From: an uncultured Muribaculaceae bacterium
GTDB taxonomy: Bacteria; Bacteroidota; Bacteroidia; Bacteroidales; Muribaculaceae
Assembly: GCA_910578035.1 (NCBI GenBank)
Contig: CAJTOB010000008.1
Coordinates: 1-64,000 of the forward strand
Length of the DNA: 64,000 nucleotides
Direction of reading: 5' to 3'
In this document: positions 1 to 8,405 of the stretch, piece by piece
Numbering within the stretch: position 1 is the stretch's first letter
Layout: every line of letters starts with the position of its first letter
Notes under the pieces: model-generated
Database searches by the model: none
What the model saw: only the letters and a program-made list of their open reading frames with translations
Told to the model about the DNA's origin: nothing
Position numbers and translations under genes: made by a program

Positions 1-169
1 AATCCATCTCGTACTTTTCGGCCTGTGATTTCACATATGTTATTAAACAACCTCTAATATTACTTAAATACATCTAAACATTTCCATCAACACTTACGAA
101 AAGCTGCCATACTCCGTTTTTTTACGAAAGGAAAATGGAGTAAGTTTTTTGTAAAAAGCAATCAGTGAC
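1..169 (+). promoter_or_regulatory. Leader region of the arginine operon with a hairpin and T-run
   Basis: AT-rich, gene-free DNA before the first arginine gene. At about 115-141 the arms ACTCC-g-TTTT and AAAA-t-GGAGT can pair (9 pairs around one mismatch) and are followed by a TTTTTT run at 145-150, just 20 bases before the first start codon. That arrangement could be the terminator of an upstream plus-strand gene or an attenuator of the arginine operon. No clear TAnnTTTG promoter and no obvious ArgR-type dyad were seen. Confidence 0.35.
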
Positions 170-787
170 ATGAACATAAAAGACATCAACGTCGCGTTCG
201 CAAAACCCGAGCACACCCGATATGCCGAGCAGATCGTCACGATGATCTACGAATCGGCCCTTCAGCGCGGCACGGGCATAGCACGTCGCACGCCAGAGTA
301 TATTGCAGCCAAAATCACCGGCGGCAAGAGCGTGGTAGCGATGCATGGCGAACGCCTCGTCGGCTTCAGCTATATCGAATGCTGGAGCCACGGCGATTTT
401 GTGGCAACGTCCGGACTGATTGTCGACCCCGAATACCGCCATCTTGGCCTTGCCGGCGCCATCAAGGCGAAAACTTTCGAGCTGGCTCGACTACGCTTTC
501 CGTTTGCCAAGCTATTTTCCATCACCACCTCGCTTCCGGTGATGAAAATCAACTCGCACATGGGCTATCGGCCCGTGACCTTTTCCGAACTCACCGACGA
601 CGATGAATTCTGGAAAGGTTGTGAAGGATGCCGAAACTACGACATTCTCCAGCGAAACAACCGACGAATGTGCCTGTGCACAGGTATGCTCTATGACCCC
701 GAGCACCCTGTAGAACCCGAAGACCGACCCAATCCTTATCTAATGAAAATGAAGGGTTCGGTCAAAAAACTGCTTCACCTCAAATGA
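170..787 (+). CDS. GNAT acyltransferase of the arginine operon (likely N-acylglutamate synthase)
   Basis: A 205-residue GNAT-fold protein. The acyl-CoA binding stretch lies around residues 85-100 (GLIVDPEYRHLGLAGAIK, the R/Q-x-x-G-x-G/A region). The C-terminal third carries four conserved-looking cysteines in the pattern C-x2-C ... C-x-C (GCEGC at about 151-155, MCLC at about 166-169), which could bind a metal or form disulfides. It is the first gene of a seven-step arginine operon that otherwise lacks argA and argJ, so by position it should make the first intermediate, N-succinyl- or N-acetylglutamate. Bacteroides genomes have a similar GNAT gene beside argG. Start ATG at 170 agrees with the GNAT domain beginning. 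The acyl donor is inferred, not shown. Confidence 0.75.
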   Translation: MNIKDINVAFAKPEHTRYAEQIVTMIYESALQRGTGIARRTPEYIAAKITGGKSVVAMHGERLVGFSYIECWSHGDFVATSGLIVDPEYRHLGLAGAIKAKTFELARLRFPFAKLFSITTSLPVMKINSHMGYRPVTFSELTDDDEFWKGCEGCRNYDILQRNNRRMCLCTGMLYDPEHPVEPEDRPNPYLMKMKGSVKKLLHLK

Positions 788-842
788 GGAAAGCCGGCAC
801 GTATCATTAATTAAAAAATCGACACAATTATTCCTTAGACAA

Positions 843-2063
843 ATGGAAACGAAAAAGAAAAAGGTTGTCCTGGCCTTCAGCGGAGGCCTCGACACCAGTT
901 TCGCTGTGAAGTATCTCAGCGAGGACCTCGGATATGAAGTTCACACCGCAATAGCCAATACCGGCGGCTTCTCCGACGACGAACTGGCCGTACTTGCCGA
1001 CAAGGCACAGCGTCTCGGCGCCGCCAGCCACGCCGCTCTCGACATCACCCAGGATTACTACGACCGCAGCATTCGCTACATGATTGCCGGAAATGTGCTC
1101 CGCAACGGCACATATCCTATCTCGGTAAGTTCGGAGCGTATATTCCAGGCAATGGCTATCATAGAGTATGCCAAGAAGATAGGCGCCGATGCCGTTGCCC
1201 ACGGCTCGACAGGCGCCGGCAACGACCAAGTGCGCTTCGACCTCACCTTCCAGATTCTCGCTCCCGGAATGGAGATAATCACTCCCACACGCGATATGAC
1301 TCTTACACGTGAGTACGAAATCAACTATCTGAAGAACCACGGCTACGAAGCCGACTTCAAAAAGATGGAATATTCCATCAACAAAGGCCTCTGGGGCACC
1401 TCGGTAGGCGGCAAAGAGACACTGCACTCCGACCAGACACTTCCCGAAGAGGCATACCCGAGCCAGATTGTGGCCGAAGGACCCGAAAAGCTCACCATTA
1501 CCTTTGAGAAAGGCGAGCCTGTGGCCGTAAACGGCGAAACATTCGCCAACAAGGTCGACGCCATTCGCCGTGTAGAGGAAATCGGCTCGCGCTACGGCAT
1601 AGGCCGCGACATGCACATCGGCGACACCATCATCGGCATCAAGGGCCGAGTTGGCTTCGAAGCCGCCGGACCGATTCTTATCATCGCCGCCCACAAGATG
1701 CTCGAAAAGCACACCCTCACCAAGTGGCAGCAGTACTGGAAAGACCAGGTGAGCACATGGTATGGAATGTTCCTACACGAAGCGCAGTATCTTGAGCCCG
1801 TGATGCGCGACATCGAGGCCATGCTTGAGTCGAGCCAGGAAAATGTGTCGGGAACAGTAGAAATAACACTGCATCCGCGCACATACACCCTCGTAGGCGT
1901 CACAACCGACAAAGACCTCATGAAGACCGACTTCGGCGAATACGGCGAAGTCAACAAGGGCTGGAGCGCCGACGACGTCAGAGGCTTCACACGCATTCTG
2001 GCAAACCCGCTCAAAATATACTACAGCCATCACCCCTACGGGGAAGACAGCAAAAAAAGCTAA
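843..2063 (+). CDS. argG: Argininosuccinate synthase
   Basis: A 406-residue enzyme that joins citrulline and aspartate with ATP to form argininosuccinate in the cytoplasm. The N-terminal PP-loop nucleotide-binding motif SGGLDTS is at residues 13-19, and the family's GSTGAGNDQVRFD stretch follows at about residues 120-132. Length matches the usual 400-410 residues. It lies 55 bases after the GNAT gene and 5 bases before argC on the same strand, so all are likely cotranscribed. In this organism free citrulline would come from deacylation of N-acylcitrulline by the M20 enzyme encoded downstream. Confidence 0.97.
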   Translation: METKKKKVVLAFSGGLDTSFAVKYLSEDLGYEVHTAIANTGGFSDDELAVLADKAQRLGAASHAALDITQDYYDRSIRYMIAGNVLRNGTYPISVSSERIFQAMAIIEYAKKIGADAVAHGSTGAGNDQVRFDLTFQILAPGMEIITPTRDMTLTREYEINYLKNHGYEADFKKMEYSINKGLWGTSVGGKETLHSDQTLPEEAYPSQIVAEGPEKLTITFEKGEPVAVNGETFANKVDAIRRVEEIGSRYGIGRDMHIGDTIIGIKGRVGFEAAGPILIIAAHKMLEKHTLTKWQQYWKDQVSTWYGMFLHEAQYLEPVMRDIEAMLESSQENVSGTVEITLHPRTYTLVGVTTDKDLMKTDFGEYGEVNKGWSADDVRGFTRILANPLKIYYSHHPYGEDSKKS

Positions 2064-2068
2064 GCCGT

Positions 2069-3049
2069 ATGGAACATATCCGTATCGGTATCATAGGAGG
2101 CGCCGGATATACCGCCGGCGAGCTCCTAAGGCTGCTTATTAACCATCCGGCAGCTGAAATTGCATGGATTCACTCGTCGAGCAACGCCGGAAAACCGATA
2201 AGCGATGTCCACGAAGGACTGCTCGGTGAAACCGACCTCGTATTCTCCGATTCATACTCCCTCGACGACATCGACCTCCTTTTCCTGTGCTCGGCCCACG
2301 GCCAGAGCACCGTTTTCTGGAGCGAGAACAAACGCCCGGTGCATCTGAAGGTGATAGACCTCGCGCAGGACTACCGCGACGAGAGCGAGGGCTATGTCTA
2401 TGGCCTTCCCGAACTTCAGACCGACGCCATAGCCGGGGCCGCCTCGGTGGCAAATCCCGGCTGCTTCGCCACCGCCATACAGCTGGCGCTTCTGCCGCTG
2501 GCCAAGGCCGGCCTGCTGCCCGCCAATCTGGCCGCCGTCAACATCACCGGCATAACAGGCTCTACGGGAGCCGGCGTGAAGCCCGGAGCCACCACACACT
2601 TCAGCTGGCGCACCGACAATCTGTCGGTCTACAAGCCTTTCAGCCATCAGCATCTGGCCGAGATAGTGCGTTCGCTCGGCAAGCTTCAGCCCGGAGTGGA
2701 AGGCAAGCCGGTGTTTATCCCTGTGCGCGGCAACTTTGCCAGAGGCATTTTCGTGACGGCGACCATACCTGTGGCGACATCGCAGGAAGATGCCGAGGCG
2801 CTCTACAGCGATTTCTACGCCGGGGCTCCATTCACGGTGTTCAGCCGCAAAGCGGTCGACATGAAGCAGGTAATCAACACCAATAAGGCCGCCGTATCTG
2901 TCACATACAGCGAAAACGGTGTCCTGCTGGTGACCGTGGCTATCGACAATCTTCTAAAAGGCGCCAGCGGCCAGGCCGTGCAGAATATGAACCTCATGTT
3001 CGGCCTCGACCCGCGCACCGGCCTGCGCCTCAAACCATCAGCGTTCTGA
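2069..3049 (+). CDS. argC: N-acyl-gamma-glutamyl-phosphate reductase
   Basis: A 326-residue NADPH-dependent reductase that converts N-acyl-glutamyl phosphate to the semialdehyde. The Rossmann start GIIGGAGYTAGELLRLL is at the N-terminus and the catalytic cysteine is Cys132 in the ANPGCFATA motif. The start ATG at 2069 sits 5 bases after the argG stop and the stop is 2 bases before the argD start, which indicates tight translational coupling. The acyl group is probably succinyl, as in Bacteroides, but the sequence alone does not settle acetyl versus succinyl. Confidence 0.96.
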   Translation: MEHIRIGIIGGAGYTAGELLRLLINHPAAEIAWIHSSSNAGKPISDVHEGLLGETDLVFSDSYSLDDIDLLFLCSAHGQSTVFWSENKRPVHLKVIDLAQDYRDESEGYVYGLPELQTDAIAGAASVANPGCFATAIQLALLPLAKAGLLPANLAAVNITGITGSTGAGVKPGATTHFSWRTDNLSVYKPFSHQHLAEIVRSLGKLQPGVEGKPVFIPVRGNFARGIFVTATIPVATSQEDAEALYSDFYAGAPFTVFSRKAVDMKQVINTNKAAVSVTYSENGVLLVTVAIDNLLKGASGQAVQNMNLMFGLDPRTGLRLKPSAF

Positions 3050-3051
3050 CC

Positions 3052-4182
3052 ATGCAATTATTTGACGTTTATTCATTATACCCCATCGAGCCGGTGCGGG
3101 CCTGCGGATCATATGTCTACACAGCCGACGGCACCGAGTATCTCGACCTTTACGGCGGCCATGCCGTGATTTCCATAGGCCACGCACACCCGCATTATGT
3201 CGGAGCCATCGCCGGGCAGGCGGCGCGGCTGGGTTTCTACTCCAATTCAGTAGAAAATTCGCTCCAGCAACGTCTGGCCGACCTTCTCGGCGAGCTCAGC
3301 GGCTATGACGATTATAGTCTCTTCCTGTGCAACTCGGGCGCCGAGGCAAACGAAAACGCCATCAAACTGGCCTCTTTCGCCAACGGACGCCGCAAGCTTC
3401 TGGCTGTCGGCAAGGCCTTTCACGGCCGCACATCGGGTGCTGTCGCCGCAACCGACAACCCCGCAATCCAATCACCCTTCAACCGCACCGATGCGGTAGA
3501 TTTCGTTGCTCTCAACGACATCGAAGCCGCCCGCGAGGCTCTCGAGACGCGCCAGTACTGCGCCATGATTGTAGAGGGCATACAGGGCGTTGCCGGCATA
3601 CGCATGCCCGACGACGACTATCTGCGCGCCCTGCGCCGCCTCACCGAAGAGACCGGCACCGTCCTTATACTCGATGAAATCCAGAGCGGCTACGGCCGCA
3701 CGGGCAAATTCTTCGCCCATCAGTATGCCGGCATACGCCCCGACATCATCACATGCGCCAAAGGCATTGCCAACGGCTTCCCGATGGGAGCCGTGCTGAT
3801 ATCGCCGGCTTTCGAAGCCCGCAAAGGCATGCTCGGCACCACCTTCGGCGGCAACCACCTCGCGTGCGCAGCCGCCATAGCTGTGCTCGAGGTGATGCGC
3901 GACGAAAAACTCGTCGAGAATGCCGCCGCCACCGGCAGCTACCTCCTGTCGCAGCTGCAGAGCATCGAAGGAGCGCACAATGTGCGCGGCCGCGGCCTCA
4001 TGATAGGCTTCGACGTAGAGCAGCCGGCATCTGAGTTCCGCCGCTCGCTGCTGTTCGACCACCACATATTCACCGGCGGCGCGGGCATGAACACCGTCCG
4101 TCTCCTTCCGGCCCTGGGCCTGACCGTAGAACAGGCCGACCATTTTCTTTCTCACCTCAAAAAAATGTTTGACAATGAATAA
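3052..4182 (+). CDS. argD: N-acylornithine aminotransferase (class III PLP)
   Basis: A 376-residue class III pyridoxal-phosphate aminotransferase that transaminates the N-acyl-glutamate semialdehyde to N-acylornithine with glutamate. Hallmarks are LDEIQSGYGRTGKF and the PLP-binding Lys237 in CAKGIANGFPMGAV. Length is normal for ArgD. The coding sequence overlaps the start of the next gene by 8 bases (ATG at 4175, argD stop at 4180-4182), consistent with coupling in the arginine operon. Confidence 0.95.
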   Translation: MQLFDVYSLYPIEPVRACGSYVYTADGTEYLDLYGGHAVISIGHAHPHYVGAIAGQAARLGFYSNSVENSLQQRLADLLGELSGYDDYSLFLCNSGAEANENAIKLASFANGRRKLLAVGKAFHGRTSGAVAATDNPAIQSPFNRTDAVDFVALNDIEAAREALETRQYCAMIVEGIQGVAGIRMPDDDYLRALRRLTEETGTVLILDEIQSGYGRTGKFFAHQYAGIRPDIITCAKGIANGFPMGAVLISPAFEARKGMLGTTFGGNHLACAAAIAVLEVMRDEKLVENAAATGSYLLSQLQSIEGAHNVRGRGLMIGFDVEQPASEFRRSLLFDHHIFTGGAGMNTVRLLPALGLTVEQADHFLSHLKKMFDNE

Positions 4183-5128
4183 GTTTACAAACGTATCGGA
4201 CATCGGCGACCTCCGCCAGGCCGTTGCCGAAGCCCTCGAGATAAAGCGCAACCGCTTCGCCCACACCGAGCTGGGCCGCAACCGCACTCTGCTCATGATT
4301 TTCTTCAATTCCAGCCTGCGCACGCGCCTGAGCACTCAGAAGGCGGCCATGAATCTGGGCATGAATGTGATGGTGCTCGACGTAAACCAGGGCGCCTGGA
4401 AGCTCGAGACCGAGCGCGGGGTCGTGATGGACGGCGACAAGGCAGAGCATCTGCTCGAAGCCATACCCGTGATGGGAAGCTACTGCGACATCATCGGCGT
4501 CCGCTCGTTCGCTTCGCTCAAAGACAAGGCCGAAGACTACAGCGAGAAGGTACTCGAACAGTTTATACGCTACTCAGGTCGCCCGGTATTCAGCATGGAA
4601 GCCGCAACGGGCCACCCTCTGCAGAGCTTCGCCGACCTCATAACCATAGAGGAGCACAAGAGGACAGAGCGCCCGAAAGTGGTGCTCACCTGGGCTCCCC
4701 ACCCCAAAGCACTGCCGCAGGCCGTGCCAAACTCTTTCGTAGAGTGGATGGTAGCCGCCGGATACGACGTCACCGTGACACACCCCAAGGGCTATGAGCT
4801 CGACGAGCGCTTCACCCGCGGTGCGAAAATAGACTATGACCAGAACCATGCCCTCGAAGGAGCCGACTTCGTCTATGCCAAAAACTGGTCGGCCTTCGCC
4901 GACCTCGACTACGGCCGGATTCTGTCTACAGACCGCAGCTGGACCATCGACTCGGCCAAGATGAAGCTCACCAACGATGCCTTCTTCATGCACTGTCTGC
5001 CGGTGCGCCGCAATATGATTGTCACCGACGAGGTTATCGAGTCGCCCAGCAGTCTTGTCATTCCCGAGGCCGCCAACCGTGAGATTTCAGCCCAGACAGT
5101 AATCAAACGCATGCTCGAGGCGCTATGA
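4175..5128 (+). CDS. argF': N-succinylornithine-type carbamoyltransferase
   Basis: A 317-residue transcarbamylase that carbamoylates an N-acylated ornithine to N-acylcitrulline. It is closely similar to the Bacteroides fragilis succinylornithine enzyme: carbamoyl-phosphate motif SSLRTRLS at about 46-53, the acidic MDGDK stretch ending at residue 89, and HCLPVRRN near the end. The residue that sets substrate choice (Pro90 in the B. fragilis enzyme, Glu92 in the Xanthomonas acetylornithine enzyme) is Ala90 here. Published Xanthomonas E92A mutants use succinylornithine, so Ala fits a succinyl enzyme. I chose ATG at 4175 over an in-frame TTG at 4169 because it aligns with the known N-terminus. 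The stop overlaps argB as ATGA. Confidence 0.93.
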   Translation: MNKFTNVSDIGDLRQAVAEALEIKRNRFAHTELGRNRTLLMIFFNSSLRTRLSTQKAAMNLGMNVMVLDVNQGAWKLETERGVVMDGDKAEHLLEAIPVMGSYCDIIGVRSFASLKDKAEDYSEKVLEQFIRYSGRPVFSMEAATGHPLQSFADLITIEEHKRTERPKVVLTWAPHPKALPQAVPNSFVEWMVAAGYDVTVTHPKGYELDERFTRGAKIDYDQNHALEGADFVYAKNWSAFADLDYGRILSTDRSWTIDSAKMKLTNDAFFMHCLPVRRNMIVTDEVIESPSSLVIPEAANREISAQTVIKRMLEAL

Positions 5129-5916
5129 AGACCGATTGCGGCACACACATCAAAGTCATCAAGGTAGGCGGGAACGTAATAGACAATCCCGCCGCCCTCG
5201 ATGCTCTCGTCGCCGACCTGGCCCGCATGGAAGGGCCGCGCATACTTGTGCACGGCGGCGGCAAGGAGGCCACTCGCCTCAGCGCGCGCCTCGACATTCC
5301 CACCACGATGATAGAAGGCCGGCGCGTCACCGACGCCGCGACCATCGACGTTGTCACCATGGTCTACGCCGGGCTGATAAACAAGCGCATAGTAGCGCGC
5401 CTTCAGGCCGCCGGCACCAATGCCATCGGCATGTGCGGCGCCGACGGGAACATGATTCCGGCGCGCCGACGGGCGCCCGAGCCGATAGATTACGGTTTTG
5501 TCGGCGACATCGACCCTATGACCGTCAACGACGGCCTGATAGCCTCGCTGCTCAACGACGGCATAATGCCCGTTTTCTGCGCCATCTGCCACGACGGCAA
5601 AGGAAACCTTCTGAACTGCAACGCCGACTCCGTGGCCTCGGCTGTAGCCGTGGCGGCCTCACGCATAGCGCCCACAGACCTCACATTCTGCTTCGAGATG
5701 CCCGGCGTGATGGCCGATACCGACAATCCCGACTCTCTCATACCGTCGATTACACCGGCGCTATACGAGAGTCTGAAAGCCGACGGCATTGTGAGCAAAG
5801 GCATGATACCCAAGATTGACAATGCTTTTGCTGCTATCCGGCAGGGTGTGGCGAGCGTGAGAATATGCAGAAGCGATTCTATTCTCGGCAACGTCGGAAC
5901 AGTAATAAGCGCCTGA
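5125..5916 (+). CDS. argB: N-acylglutamate kinase
   Basis: A 263-residue amino-acid kinase family protein that phosphorylates the gamma-carboxylate of N-acylglutamate. Visible signatures are KVGGNVID near the N-terminus, VHGGGKEA at about residues 38-45, the NCNADSVA substrate/nucleotide motif at about 168-175, and a C-terminal SKGMIPKIDNAF segment. ATGA overlap with the transcarbamylase gene (5125-5128) and a 4-base gap to the M20 gene place it inside the operon. It lacks an N-terminal arginine-binding extension, so arginine feedback on this protein is not indicated. Confidence 0.95.
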   Translation: MKTDCGTHIKVIKVGGNVIDNPAALDALVADLARMEGPRILVHGGGKEATRLSARLDIPTTMIEGRRVTDAATIDVVTMVYAGLINKRIVARLQAAGTNAIGMCGADGNMIPARRRAPEPIDYGFVGDIDPMTVNDGLIASLLNDGIMPVFCAICHDGKGNLLNCNADSVASAVAVAASRIAPTDLTFCFEMPGVMADTDNPDSLIPSITPALYESLKADGIVSKGMIPKIDNAFAAIRQGVASVRICRSDSILGNVGTVISA

Positions 5917-5920
5917 GGCC

Positions 5921-7030
5921 ATGAACCGCACCGACGACGCAATCGAGCTCCTCAGACGACTGATTGCTATCCCCTCCCCTTCGAGGGAAGAGGACGGCAC
6001 CGCCGCCCTCATTTACGACTGGCTGCATGAGCGCGGAGCCGATGTGCGCCGATTCCACAACAATGTATGGGCCGTGGCGCCGGGCTTCGACCCCGCTCGA
6101 CCGACATTGATGCTCAACAGCCATCACGACACCGTAAAGCCCTCCGCTCAGTACACCCGAGACCCGTATAAACCAGAAATAACAGATGGAAAACTCTACG
6201 GGCTCGGCAGCAACGACGCCGGCGCCTCGGCGGTATGCCTCCTCTCGGCCTTCCTTGCCCTTGCAGACGAACGGCTTCCGTTTAACCTCATGGTAGCCAT
6301 AACGGCCGCCGAGGAAGTGATGGGAGAGCACGGCATGCGCGCGTTCCTGCCCGAAATCAAAAGACTCGGCTTCGGCCCCGACATGGTAATTGTGGGCGAG
6401 CCGACAGGCTTCCAGCCCGCAGTGGCCGAGCGCGGTCTTGTGGTGCTCGACGGTCGGACCGAAGGTGTTGCCGGCCATGCCGCCCGCAACGAAGGCGTCA
6501 ACGCGCTCTACCGCGCCATCGACGACATCGGCATACTGCGCGCATTCCGCTTCCCGACCGAATCGGCGCTGCTCGGCCCGGTGAAAATCAATGTCACCCA
6601 GATTGAAGCCGGCAGCCAGCACAATGTGGTGCCGGCGGAGTGTCGTTTCGTGGTCGACGTGCGCACCACCGATGCCTATACCAACGCCGAAACGGCCCGC
6701 ATACTGCAGGAAGCCGTGCGGTGGTCGGTGCTTACGCCCCGCTCCACCCGCGTGCAGGCCTCTGTCATAGAGGACAGCCACCCGCTGGTAAGAGCGGCCG
6801 TCGGCATGGGGCTGACGCCCTTCGTAAGCCCCACAACGAGCGACATGGCGCTCATGCACGACATTCCGTCGATGAAAATCGGCCCCGGCCAGTCGTCAAG
6901 GTCACATACCGCCGACGAATACGTGCTCATCGACGAGATTGCAGAAGCTATAGAAAAATACCCCCTCCTTATACGCAACATAGAATGGAAACAAAACTCT
7001 GGAGCAAGGGCTTCGAGCCCGACAAAATGA
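5921..7030 (+). CDS. argE: M20 metallopeptidase, N-acylcitrulline/ornithine deacylase
   Basis: A 369-residue M20-family zinc hydrolase. Metal and catalytic residues are visible: HHDT (His69/Asp70), the bridging Asp99 in GLGSNDAG, and Glu131-Glu132 in AAEEVMG; SDMAL and GPG motifs lie near the C-terminus. In a linear N-succinyl pathway this enzyme should remove the acyl group from succinylcitrulline, giving citrulline for ArgG, because the transcarbamylase acts on a blocked ornithine. The last 46 bases overlap the start of argH in a different frame, a longer overlap than elsewhere in the operon, so the final 15 residues may be poorly conserved. Confidence 0.9.
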   Translation: MNRTDDAIELLRRLIAIPSPSREEDGTAALIYDWLHERGADVRRFHNNVWAVAPGFDPARPTLMLNSHHDTVKPSAQYTRDPYKPEITDGKLYGLGSNDAGASAVCLLSAFLALADERLPFNLMVAITAAEEVMGEHGMRAFLPEIKRLGFGPDMVIVGEPTGFQPAVAERGLVVLDGRTEGVAGHAARNEGVNALYRAIDDIGILRAFRFPTESALLGPVKINVTQIEAGSQHNVVPAECRFVVDVRTTDAYTNAETARILQEAVRWSVLTPRSTRVQASVIEDSHPLVRAAVGMGLTPFVSPTTSDMALMHDIPSMKIGPGQSSRSHTADEYVLIDEIAEAIEKYPLLIRNIEWKQNSGARASSPTK

Positions 7031-8283
7031 TAGAACAGTTCACCGTAGGGCGCGACCGCGAGCTCGACCTCCGGCTTGCGCGCTACGATGTGGAGGGCTC
7101 GATGGCTCACATCAAAATGCTGGCAAGCATAGGTCTGCTGGGCCGGGAGGAGCTGCCGGTGCTGCTCGACGGCCTCAGCGAGATTGCCGCCGTGATAGAG
7201 CGCGGCGAGTTCGAAATAGAGCCTGATATTGAAGATGTTCACTCCCAGATTGAGCTCATGCTCACACGCCGCCTCGGCGACATCGGCAAGAAGATACATT
7301 CAGGCCGCTCGCGAAATGACCAGGTGCTGGTAGACCTCAAACTCTTCATGCGCGACGAGCTGAAGCGCGTGGCCGGCGCTGTCGACAAGCTTTTCGGCCG
7401 GCTGCAGGCTTTGTCGGAAGAACATAAAGACAAACTCATGCCCGGCTATACACATCTGCAGGTTGCGATGCCGTCGTCGTTCGGGCTATGGTTCGGAGCC
7501 TATGCCGAAGCGCTTACAGACGACATGCAGATGCTCGCTGCCGCCTACCGCATAACCAATCAGAACCCTCTGGGCTCGGCGGCCGGCTACGGAAGCAGCT
7601 TCCCTCTCGACAGAATGATGACTACACAGCTGCTTGGCTTCGACGCACCTCACTACAACGTTGTGGCCGCTCAGATGAGCCGTGGAAAGACCGAACGCGC
7701 CGTTGCCGCGGCCATAGGCGCAATCGCCTCCACGCTGGGCCACATGGCGATGGACGTCTGCATGTGGATGTGCCAGAATTTCAGCTTCGTAAGCTTTCCC
7801 GACGAACTTACCACCGGCTCGAGCATAATGCCTCATAAAAAGAACCCCGATGTGTTCGAGATAATGCGCGGCAAATGCAACCGCCTGCAGTCGGTGCCCA
7901 ATGAGCTGGCGCTGCTCACCGCCAATCTGCCCCTTGGCTACAACCGCGACCTGCAGCTGATGAAAGACATACTCTTCCCGGCTATCGACGAAATGACCGA
8001 CTGTCTGGAAATGGCCGATTTCATGCTCGCCCACATAATTGTGAAAGACAATATAACCGACGATGCCCGCTACGACTATCTCTTTACCGTCGAGGAAGTG
8101 AACAGGCTTGTCCTTTCGGGCGTGCCTTTCCGCGAAGCCTACAGAAAAGTCGGCGAAGAGGTGCAGAATGGCACCTACAGACCCGTAAGAGAGGTGCACC
8201 ACACACACCTCGGCAGCGCAGGCAATCTCGCCACCGCCGAAATCGCCGCCAAAATGGCTGAGGTGATGAAAACCTTCGGATAA
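6985..8283 (+). CDS. argH: Argininosuccinate lyase
   Basis: A 432-residue fumarase/aspartase superfamily enzyme that cleaves argininosuccinate to arginine and fumarate, the last step. The superfamily signature GSSIMPHKKNPDVFE contains the catalytic serine pair Ser279/Ser280; HSGRSRNDQV and HLQVAMPSSFG are also present. The frame stays open far upstream (to 6640) but that part is antisense-like noise inside the M20 gene; the family N-terminus METKLWSKGFE fixes the start at 6985. The gene overlaps the M20 gene by 46 bases. A strong hairpin follows 28 bases after the stop. Confidence 0.95.
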   Translation: METKLWSKGFEPDKMIEQFTVGRDRELDLRLARYDVEGSMAHIKMLASIGLLGREELPVLLDGLSEIAAVIERGEFEIEPDIEDVHSQIELMLTRRLGDIGKKIHSGRSRNDQVLVDLKLFMRDELKRVAGAVDKLFGRLQALSEEHKDKLMPGYTHLQVAMPSSFGLWFGAYAEALTDDMQMLAAAYRITNQNPLGSAAGYGSSFPLDRMMTTQLLGFDAPHYNVVAAQMSRGKTERAVAAAIGAIASTLGHMAMDVCMWMCQNFSFVSFPDELTTGSSIMPHKKNPDVFEIMRGKCNRLQSVPNELALLTANLPLGYNRDLQLMKDILFPAIDEMTDCLEMADFMLAHIIVKDNITDDARYDYLFTVEEVNRLVLSGVPFREAYRKVGEEVQNGTYRPVREVHHTHLGSAGNLATAEIAAKMAEVMKTFG

Positions 8284-8310
8284 TTTTTGTCGTTTATAGG
8301 ATTATATTTA

Positions 8311-8348
8311 ACTTTGGGGCATGTTTTACAAATATGCCCCAAAGTCAG
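8311..8348 (+). terminator. Hairpin terminator after argH
   Basis: Perfect 12-bp inverted repeat ACTTTGGGGCAT (8311-8322) and ATGCCCCAAAGT (8334-8345) with an 11-base loop, then CAGTTTATAT. The T-tract is short, but the position directly behind the last arginine gene supports an operon end. Confidence 0.7.
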
Positions 8349-8405
8349 TTTATATAATATCAGTATTTTATACAGCAAACGACACCGGGGCTTAAATAGT
8401 ATTTT

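Noticed and set aside
4169..4174. TTG start for the transcarbamylase
   Set aside because: The ATG at 4175 aligns with the known B. fragilis N-terminus and makes the specificity residue position 90.
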